Positions 55,922 to 64,000 of a stretch of DNA of 64,000 bases are shown here, piece by piece. A program made the translations under genes and the position numbers. The stretch lies in NCBI RefSeq assembly GCF_023053635.1, contig NC_086172.1, forward strand, positions 25,263,501-25,327,500. Reading direction: 5' to 3'. The first letter of the stretch is position 1. The number at the start of each line of letters is the position of its first letter. Under the pieces are notes generated by a model. The model had not been told where the DNA came from. It was given only the letters and a program-made list of their open reading frames with translations, and searched no databases. This stretch comes from Elgaria multicarinata webbii. Its lineage: Eukaryota > Chordata > Lepidosauria > Squamata > Anguidae.

Positions 55922-56287
55922 GGGGGGAATCCGCACGTCGTTCTGAGATCGCTTCTAAGCGACCCCAGTGCGGCGTGAAAGCGAGCGTGTAACTTGCCTT
56001 TTGAAGAGCCGACGAAGAGACGTCCTTCCCGCCGCCGCCACCCAACTCCCTCCTTGCCGGCTGGGACGGAAAGCTCAGGGGAAGAAGGCGGGGTGGAGAG
56101 CTTCTTCCGCTCTCAACCCCGCCTTCTTCAGCCGAGCTCTCCTCACCGGTCGGCGAGAAGGTCTGCGGGTGGCGGCGGCGGGAAGGACGTCTCTTCGTCG
56201 GCTCTTCAAAAGGCAAGTTACACGCTCGCTTTCACGCTGCACTGGGGTCGCTTAGAAGCGATCTCAGAACGACGTGCGGATTCCCCC
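55922..56287. mobile_element. 366-bp CpG-rich hairpin MITE in BMPR2 3' UTR
   Basis: The ends GGGGGGAATCCGCACGTCG and CGACGTGCGGATTCCCCC are complementary. The outer arms match for about 130 bp with hardly any differences (one C/T change near 55974, and one extra G at the left end). Further in, the arms pair less well up to a centre near 56105. TA is present on both sides (55920-55921, 56288-56289), as for Tc1/mariner-type insertion, or the TA could be part of the ends. CpG density is far above the AT-rich surroundings. Both strands carry matching open frames because of the symmetry. Confidence 0.88.
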
Positions 56288-59200
56288 TAGCATTCTTGGG
56301 CTCCTCTTACCCTCTAGAAATCTTGCTTTGGGTTTGACTCTTGTGTAGTTTTGTGTTTTACCCAGTTAGAGAATATACATGGCTTCATATTTAAACTTCT
56401 GTGAACATTGTTTAGTGCTTGGCTGTTGTCCGAATACATTGTAGTTGAAATGGACGGAGCCCTAAATCTACAGCCATTGAAAGATGTGTTTCAACTTTAC
56501 ATGCAACACATTCCCTCCAGTTTGAAAAAGCAAACATAAATATAGTTCAACATTGCATAAGCTACACAAATGAAAACAGAACAAGGGGTCTGTGTGTAAG
56601 AATGGTCATTTCCTTAATTTGTTTTGTTTCTTTTGCAACTCAAATTTGAATTTTTCATGGACATACTCTAAGTGCTGGACATACTAAGGATATGGCTGCA
56701 AAAATACCAAAGGTACAGTACTTATCATAGTATTGATGCTAAACAGATATTTAATAACAATAGTTGTCGAAAGGCTATGACTGCAGGGCTACCAAAACTA
56801 AATCAAGTGCTTTAAAACAATCTAGAAAATACTGTTGCACTAAAGTCATAGAGGAAGGAAAGAACAGTAGGCATTTCCTGATTTCTGACTGGATCTTGTA
56901 TTAATCCATGTTCTTAGGTTTGAGTCAAGGACACCCACCCAATTCTGATGTGATCAAGTATTTTATCCCCTGCATTTTACTTCTCCTTTCATCTCATTGC
57001 GTGTAATGTCATTACAGTACACAAGCTGACCAAATTTCCAGGATAGTTGATGCCTGTGTAAACAGTAACTATGAAAATTCATGTCACAATAAATTTGTTA
57101 ATCAGTATCACAGGATCCTTAGTTGTTTTGCTCCAATTCCGTAATTTATGAAGCAGTTGTCTAGATGGAACCTCAAAGCAGTCTTGCAGTTCAAGCTCTA
57201 TTCAGTACAGTCTATTAAAATAATGGGGTGTGTGCCAACAGAGTTCTGAAGACTGAAGTCTAATTTCTGCCTTTAAACATTTGAGTATTCCCTTACAGCT
57301 CAAATAGTATGAGACCAATGCTCTTAACAGGGCCATTCCCAAAGTTCAAATTCCAAGGAACAAGGAAATAGAGGCAAACTGTCTAAAATGGCACTTCAAC
57401 CACTTGGCTGCCTAAGGAATGCTGGGAGTTGCAGGATTTGTTTCTTGTCCAAACATGCATAGTATTGTGCTTGAAATGATCCTCTTTAAAACTGAACAGC
57501 ATTAGAAGGGAAGTGAGCAATTTTGTATTAATTTGTGTTACGGTTCGATTCAAAGAACTGAAAATAACACACATGAGGTAAAGCAAAAGGCTTAACCTTT
57601 TGTGAGTACTTGAACTGGGGCACTCATAAAAGCTTGGCTCCTTGGGTTGAATGTCAGGATGCTCATGCATCAAAGTGAAAAATGGGAAATGACTTTTGCT
57701 TATTCCAGATGTCCTACTGATTTAAAACACGGAGTTTACAACGCAGCAACTGTGCGGCTGTTACTCATTTGCGCACAGGATCCAGCCGGTTTTGCTCAAG
57801 GAAGCACTTCTCTTTCAGTGATATCACATTTCATCGGACTCAAATTGCAAGATGTTGTTGCTGATAAATGCAATTATTTGCCCAACTAGCAAGACCATTG
57901 GAATCAAGAGCGCTCTCTGTAATACAATTGAGTGTCACGGACAGCTATTGGATAATGCCTATGACATGTTGTGATCTTAATTCCAGTGCTCGGCCTGTAC
58001 TGACTCCCCACTCCAGGGTGCCATGTAATTTTCCTCTTTTAAACGCCACCCCCCTGCAAGTACGAGCTTAATCCTTGCCTAGTACCCACTTTTCCTCTTA
58101 AAACCTCCTCCTTAGACTATTTTACTGCAGGGAAAAGATATGGGGGTCCTGTATCTTTTCCCCTGCAAGGGAAAAGCAAGCCAACTTAATGATAAGGTTT
58201 GCAGTGGACTGTAAGCTATGGTTCAAAATTATTTTGAAGCTTCTGTCAAATAGAGTAAGTAGCTAATGAAAGTAGCAGAAGTGAGTAAGCCATTTTAGTC
58301 ATATTTTTTCTAACTGAAATCAGTATATCATACAATATATCTCCAAAAAATTGTAATAGTGACCTGTGGTGTGTTAAATGAAGAATGCATTAAAAAACAT
58401 ACATAGTATGATCAAAGCAAAACACAAGTTATTCTTCTTTATACAGATTGATGGAATAGGCTTTTATAAACTTTATATTAATAGGCATATTACAATTCTT
58501 TATTACGTCAGGGATAATCGCGTATAAGAATACAACACAGGGAGCAGCCCTTAGCAATGCAGCTGACATGAAAGGACTTGTCATTACTACACCACAAATA
58601 ATTGCTGGTAGACAAACATGAATACGTATTTTTTCCATCCCCCCCTAAAGTATAGGCATTGAGGATTAAAAATGCTTCAGAATCACTGTTGGTACTGCAG
58701 AGTAAGTATGTAGACCTGTAACTTTGCACTTATTCGTTTTTGCGCTTATTTACTAAAAAAAAAGTAATGTGAAGTGTCGCCACCAAACAGAACAACTTTC
58801 TGGATTCAAATAAGATGACAAAGGCAGCATGAATTACTACATTGTTTAAATCTAACACAAAATGCATGCTTTTTACACTGATTCTCCATGAATTAAAAAC
58901 ATGGTTACCATATCTTCATTTTCTTTTCAATCCTTTGCTTACTTATACAACTTAAGCATAACTACAATAGTGCAAGTGTTTAAACTGTGCACCATTTCTC
59001 TTCCCCTGAATTATAGTATGAGTAAATATTTTCGTGTGGGGAAATTTACAGGGCAAAAGATGAGCCTTGCCTCACTAGAAAAATAAATATTCTCTGACTT
59101 GTTTAGTAATGGAACATAGACACCATTCTGGTATCCATTTTTTAGAAATGTGTTCTTTCAAAATGGAAAAGGAATCACCTTTTGGTGAAAGACTTTCTCA

Positions 59201-59378
59201 CTCCAAAATATTGGTATATAGAAGCTCTCTCCATATAAATGCCTCTTTACTGATACATTACTATCTTTTTTTAGAAAAGAAAGCAAACATGCTTTTTTCT
59301 GATAACTGTGCAGAGATCATCCAAGGGTTAAATGCCTATGGAGTCATTTTCAGGGCATAGAAGAGTCACTCTTTTGAG

Positions 59379-59714
59379 CAGGGGTATTGAACCTCTTTCA
59401 TTCTGAGGGCCAAATTCAATTTTGGAGGAGCTCTTCATGGATTACAGTCATGGGTGGAGCCAAAGCCAAAGGAGGTGGTATTGAAGGCAAACGGGGTACA
59501 AATACCAGCCTGATTTAGCTTCAAGCTCTCACTGCCAGGAACGAAGCCTTAGGAGAGCCATTTCAGCCTTTTGGAAGGGGGTGGGGTGGGGTGGGGACTG
59601 CACCACCAAGTGATCAGGGCAAAGGGGACATCATGGGCATGTGGGGAACTCCGGAAGCTTGGATTGGGACCCCAGGTGGGGGCCTATTCGGCCCTGAGGC
59701 TCGACATCCCTCTG
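59379..59714. mobile_element. Non-autonomous hAT-type element, copy 2 of 3
   Basis: The left end CAGGGGTATTGAACC and the right end GGCTCGACATCCCTCTG are inverted repeats. CTTTTGAG on the left and GTCTTGAG on the right (6 of 8 identical) look like a decayed 8-bp duplication. Internal blocks match 48469-48785 and 60137-60431. Confidence 0.75.
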
Positions 59715-60136
59715 GTCTTGAGCATTCAAAATGGTGCACTGAACTATGCGGATGTGAGATATCCGTGAAATCCCAATCGAGCCACACAATCATGGTCAAC
59801 AGATCCTTTACATATAAAATACTACACCAGAAGAGGTCTAGAGACTGCTAAGCTGAAAACCACTCACACAGTTTTACTTGCCCATTCTGCTGATTTTTAA
59901 GTAGCCTTTCCAAATTCTTGTTAATTTTCATGAGACCGAGGAAGTCCTAAGTCTTCAGCCTCCCCACCGCCCCCCCCGGGAAGTGAGGTTAAAGCCTCCC
60001 CATCCCAGCGATCCTCATCAGCAATCTGTTTTCCATTCCCCAGCCGATGAGCTGAGCAGTAGGAAAAGTTGTCAGGGCCCCTGGGGGTTCTGCAGACTGC
60101 ATAGAGCTCACAGGCTGCCTGCATGTGGCCTAAGAC

Positions 60137-60431
60137 AGAGGCGAGTCTGAATTCCATTTTGGAGAAGCTCTTGGAGGGGGGGGGCACATTCCAGTGATGG
60201 GTGGGACTGAAGGCAAAACAGGCAGGGCCAAAACCCAAACACACCCACCCCAGCCTATTTTAGCGTAAAGCTCTTACTGCCAGTAACTAAGCTGCAGGAG
60301 AGGCATTTCAACTTCTTAGAATGGGGAAAAAACTGCACCAAAGCCAGGGAACCACCAAACAACTGAAGGTTGGGGCGACAGGGCTTTCTGTGGAATCCTG
60401 GGGGCCAGGCAGCGGTTGTACACCCGTGGTC
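60137..60431. mobile_element. Non-autonomous hAT-type element, copy 3 of 3
   Basis: 'attccattttggagaagctc', 'ttccagtgatgggtgggact', 'cctattttagcgtaaagctc' and 'tgggggccaggcagcggttg' follow the order of the other two copies. The right end reads 'ttgtacacccgtgg', like a hAT terminus; the left end is unclear. Confidence 0.65.
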
Positions 60432-60854
60432 TAAGAGGACATGCTGCGAGATGCTGTCCAGCTTTTAGAGAGGAAGGTAGGATGCGTCTGACGTAGAACC
60501 AAAGTCTGCCCAGGGAAGTTCCTGACCCCAAAGGGAGCTCAGGTGGTAGGTTCACCTGGAGGCCTTCAGTGGCGCATGCACGGGTTCCCAAGCTGCTCCC
60601 CTGATGAATCCCCCCGTCACTGAGTTTTGCTCAACTGGGGTGGGGAGCATGACTGTGAACATTTAGAACTCCCTGGGGACTGCATAGCTTTTCCCAACTA
60701 AAGTTCCCTAAACTTGCCGTTTAAGGGCTACTGTGGATTACACAACTCTTTAGCTGATGCCCAGGGCCAGCAGAAGACATGGCTCTGCTGCTTGAGACAA
60801 AGCAGCAAACGGCAGCCCTCCTGCAGAGGGTAGCATCCAATGATAGTTCTACAT

Positions 60855-60960
60855 AGAGCAGGCCCATTGAAATGAATGAGACTTAAGTTAGTCACAACTA
60901 ACTTAAGTCCCATTATTTTCAATGGGTCTAATCTACATAGGGCTGACATTGGACACTATC
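60855..60960. mobile_element. Small palindromic squamate repeat
   Basis: 'cccattgaaatgaatgagac' pairs with 'gtcccattattttcaatggg' around 'ttaagttagtcacaactaac'. It is a common short hairpin repeat in lizards and snakes, from memory. Confidence 0.65.
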
Positions 60961-62693
60961 CATTATTTTGGAAAGTGCTTCTCCTTTCTCTGGCAGTAAA
61001 AAAAAAAGAAAAGCATCATCATAATAAGACAACAATTTGCTGCCCTTTCATGACACCCAAAGTCAGCTGCCTGAGGCAGCCATCTCACTGTGCTTGGTGG
61101 TGGGGCTGACCCTGCTAATGCCTTAAAGCTTCACTGGCTGTTTCCATTTAGAACTTGCCTCGAGGAGTTCATCGCTCCAAAGCTGTGAACTGCTTCCCAT
61201 GAAAGCGTCTCAAAAACTTTTGATGTGGAAACTAAAAGCCACACGTATTCAGCTCCACCCTACTCTAAAAGCAAATAAGAATAAAGTATGGCAAGGCCAA
61301 ACTAAATGCACACTGTAAAAAATTAGGCCCCAAGTTCCTAAAAGAACAGGCATGCAGCAGGAAATATCTATAGCGATACTTAATAACAGTCTAGGATGAC
61401 ACTACAGCAGATCAATGTGATGGGAAAATGAAAGATATTTTAAAATGATGAGAAGTGGGCCATGAGGGCGAAAAACAGAGGGCTTCCGACATATTTATCA
61501 AATGATGTCTTATCTGATGGAGTGCCTTAAATATTAATCAAGATCATTGTGGATTCTAGATGCTATCCTAACTTACCTATTATGCAAATATCCTGGACCA
61601 AATTTTATCTCATTTAAACGAGTTTAATTGACTACCTTCATTATTCAAATGAACCAGCTTATCCAAACAATATCAAAATTTACTCTAGTCTGTAGTTGAA
61701 TGTCTATTATGAACTTTGAACACAGTGTTCACGTGTAGAAGAAGACTTGGTAAGAACAGAATTAAGGAAATAAACAATTCTTCAGAAGCCTAAAAAGTAG
61801 AATTAAACAGTCTGACAGAAACTAGTATGGGGAAGTGCTGCTGAGGTTTTCGCATATGTGGACCAAATAACTAAGTCAATCCTGGGTCATGATGAAACAA
61901 AATTAAATCTTGTATTCAGAAGCATGTCATGCTAGGTGCTATTTAGCTTATATAGATATATTTTGTAAATGTTACATAAGCCTGAACAACAACTGAGACA
62001 AAAGGGCTTCATGCTGAGACAAGGGCCAGAAAGCAAATATGTACCCGTTTCTGCCTAGGCAGATGTCCCTATTGACTTTCAAAATGGTACTTAATGGGCC
62101 AGACGTTTTAATACTCATGCACAGATATGTAGTGTTAGATATACATTGAACGTTTCCCCTAGAAAAATCTTGATATGTTCACATGATAGACATGAGTAGT
62201 GTTCTAAAGGGGCAATTAATAATAATAAAAAGAGGGGGGGGTGACTGAAGGAACAGAACCCTTTTGAATACACTCTAAAATAGCCAATTACATATAGGCA
62301 ACCTGATGCAACAGTGATCTAGACCATTTGGGCAGTGAAAATAACAGAGGCTTAGGAATTCATCACATGACTTTCATGCAACTTAGTCCCTGTTTTTTTT
62401 AGCTCTTTTACTTAAAAGCCTGTCTTAGCAACCTACCTATAGTAAAATTTTAAGATAACTTATCAAGCTTAGGCAAAAATGCACTTTTCAATATGCACCA
62501 AAAGCATTCAATAAGGAAAAAATGTACATAAACACAAACCATATTTAACTGTTCAAATGGCATAAAAGATAAAATGAAAGCGGTAGACAGCTAGAGCCAG
62601 TTTACACACACAATAGTTGCAATTGTTACATGCATCTTGGCTTTGGGAAAGATATACCACAGATTATCTATCCAAGGTAGAGCTTTCTTAGGG

Positions 62694-62825
62694 CATGTCT
62701 ACACTAGCCCTATATGCCGGGATCGTTCCTGTGCATCCAAATGCCACACAGGGGATCCTGGGAGAGGGGACGGACGATCCCTCCATTTTCCTGGAATAAC
62801 CCTTAGGTGTAGAAAGGGCCTTACC
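62694..62825. mobile_element. DNA element (MITE), same family as 1940-2060
   Basis: It begins 'gggcatgtctacactagccc' and ends 'aggtgtagaaagggcc'. Inside, 'gggatcgttcct', 'cacacaggggatcctggga' and 'ggacgatccctcc' give the inverted pattern. The centre matches the element at 1940-2060. Confidence 0.6.
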
Positions 62826-63574
62826 CTGTAAATCTGCTAATGGGGGACAAGTTTATTAAGTATCAAACTTATTGGGAAGGCAACTACCTTCACTGATTGT
62901 ACAAATTGACCTTTGATTCCTCTACATTTTGTTCAACACTTCCTTGCTTAGAGTTTTCCAAACCTGCATCATCCACTATGAAGAAAATTGAAAATGGCTA
63001 ATTTGGAAGGATGAAAAAAGAAAGTTTGTTCTTTTTTCTGTTTTTTTAAAAAAAGCCCTTTCAAGTCAGGGAAAATCATGCATTAACTGTGACCTTAGAG
63101 CACACGTACTGATAGATACAACAGCTGCTTCAAGCTGATGATGCTGTGAGGAGTTCACAGTTGGAAAGCACAGGCTGCCAAATTATTAGATTAAAAAATC
63201 CCAACACCTTTTAATTCCAAAAGGGAGAATGTGTAGTAGGGGTTGGAAACACAAACTGTGAACTACAGACTATTGCACATTTCAACATAACACAATTGAA
63301 AAATAGGAGGGGTTCAAAAAAAATGATACACTGTCACACAGAAACATACAAATGAGCTTGTGCACAGAACCCAAAACATGAATAGCAGACACCACTGTAG
63401 CCAATGGGCTTATGTGTTTAGTGACCTTTAGAAACCGGTCCAAACTGATTATCAGCAATACGTTTTTTCGTTTTTGTTTTTTAAAAAAAATATTTTGAGA
63501 CCACAGCATTTGATACACATATATATAATTCTGTGGTCAAGGACAGACAGATGTAATTTTGCAATACTAAATAA

Positions 63575-63581
63575 AAAGTGC
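63575..63581 (-). promoter_or_regulatory. miR-17 family seed match (7mer)
   Basis: The minus strand reads GCACTTT, complementary to positions 2-8 of miR-17/20a/93/106. It lies about 205 nt after the BMPR2 stop. miR-17/92 regulation of human BMPR2 is established; that this exact site is used is inference. Confidence 0.4.
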
Positions 63582-63786
63582 AAAAATGTTAAAAAAAAAA
63601 AGAAGAAGAACAAAATTAAAAATATGGAAGCATAAGCTAAAAAATTGTCTGCATAGCTGAAATCTATTTAAAGCAAGTCCTTGGTAAGGGATGCTGACAG
63701 GAGAAAGCAGTTTTTTTAAAAAAATGTCTTCTGCATGTTTGTTTAACAGAATGCAAAAATGTCATTTTTGTCAGCTTTTAAACAAT

Positions 63787-64000
63787 TCACAGACAGTTCA
63801 CTCCTGTATCCTTAGACACCATCGTCGTGGCGGTGCCTCCTTCTACAAGGTAAACAGCTGTGCTGGACTTAGAACTAACCACCCGATCGCTGCCATTGTT
63901 ATTGATCTCACAGTCCAGCGGTTCTGTAGAGATGACCCACGTGGAAGGGCGCCACCGCTTAAGGGAATACGGTGTTTTCACACGCTTCTTGATCTTTTCT
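63787..64000 (-). CDS. BMPR2: BMPR2 last coding exon, C-terminal part
   Basis: The minus strand encodes [20 protein letters not shown], then [39 protein letters not shown] and [11 protein letters not shown] before a TGA stop. This matches the end of human BMPR2 (ending SKDIGMNCL) at most positions. BMPR2 is the type II receptor for bone morphogenetic proteins, a single-pass membrane serine/threonine kinase with an unusually long cytoplasmic tail. Only the last 70 residues of that tail are in the window; the kinase domain and earlier exons lie beyond 64000. The first base in the window belongs to a preceding split codon. Confidence 0.97.
   Translation of the reverse strand, partial: EKIKKRVKTPYSLKRWRPSTWVISTEPLDCEINNNGSDRVVSSKSSTAVYLVEGGTATTMVSKDTGVNCL

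Larger units (their letters stand above)
55490..63786 (-). other. BMPR2: BMPR2 3' UTR (predicted)
   Basis: The region between the BMPR2 stop and the AATAAA at 55504-55509 has no coding exon. It matches in length (about 8.3 kb) the very long 3' UTR I recall for human BMPR2. It contains a large hairpin element (55922-56287), two copies of a hAT-type repeat (59379-59714 and 60137-60431), a small palindrome at 60855-60960, another MITE at 62694-62825, and a miR-17-type seed match near the stop. Earlier poly(A) signals may also be used, so the boundary is inferred. Confidence 0.6.

Noticed and set aside
55899-56290. Matching open frames on both strands that share the start MPFEEPTKRRPSRRRH.
   Set aside because: They mirror each other only because the DNA is an inverted repeat. 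No protein family is recognisable and codon use follows the CpG-rich element.
58128-58166. A short hairpin in the BMPR2 3' UTR that resembles a small microRNA precursor.
   Set aside because: The stem is only about 16 bp with bulges, too short for a normal precursor.

Overview
The window is a piece of a vertebrate nuclear genome, most likely a squamate reptile (lizard or snake). The genes are split by GT-AG introns. The repeats are those of squamate genomes: CR1/L3-type and L2-type LINEs, MIR-like SINEs, LINE or SINE tails ending in (TAAA)n-like repeats, and many short palindromic DNA elements. Some of these DNA elements have clean 8-bp hAT-type target duplications. I cannot name the species.

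Two genes are present, both on the minus strand. Positions 63787-64000 hold the C-terminal coding end of BMPR2, the type II BMP receptor. Its long 3' UTR continues down to a poly(A) signal at about 55.5 kb. Next is an intergenic stretch (about 40.4-55.5 kb) made largely of old repeats. Then comes FAM117B, complete in eight coding exons from a CpG-island first exon (start codon at 40014-40016) to a TAA stop at 7873-7875. Its 3' UTR of about 5.6 kb ends near 2.29 kb. The joined coding sequence is 1896 nt, or 631 residues. I recall the order BMPR2 then FAM117B, same strand, from human chromosome 2q33, so the block looks conserved.

Region by region: 1-2292 is the downstream flank of FAM117B, with CR1, MIR and palindromic repeat fragments. 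2293-18108 holds the 3' UTR and exons 8 to 2. 18109-39289 is the 21-kb first intron, with L2, CR1, hAT and one longer LINE fragment. 39270-40420 is the CpG-island promoter and first exon, with two CCAAT boxes. 40430-55490 is intergenic and repeat-rich. 55490-64000 is the BMPR2 3' UTR and last coding exon.

The two genes are not known to work together. BMPR2 is a membrane serine/threonine kinase receptor. FAM117B is a poorly understood protein of the FAM117/GLCCI1 family. I found no tRNA, rRNA, CRISPR array or other protein-coding host gene. I also found no clear retroviral or other virus-like coding remnant. The most notable structure is a CpG-rich, nearly self-complementary 366-bp DNA element inside the BMPR2 3' UTR. 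Gene and family identities come from my memory of the human proteins and of reptile repeats, not from a search.
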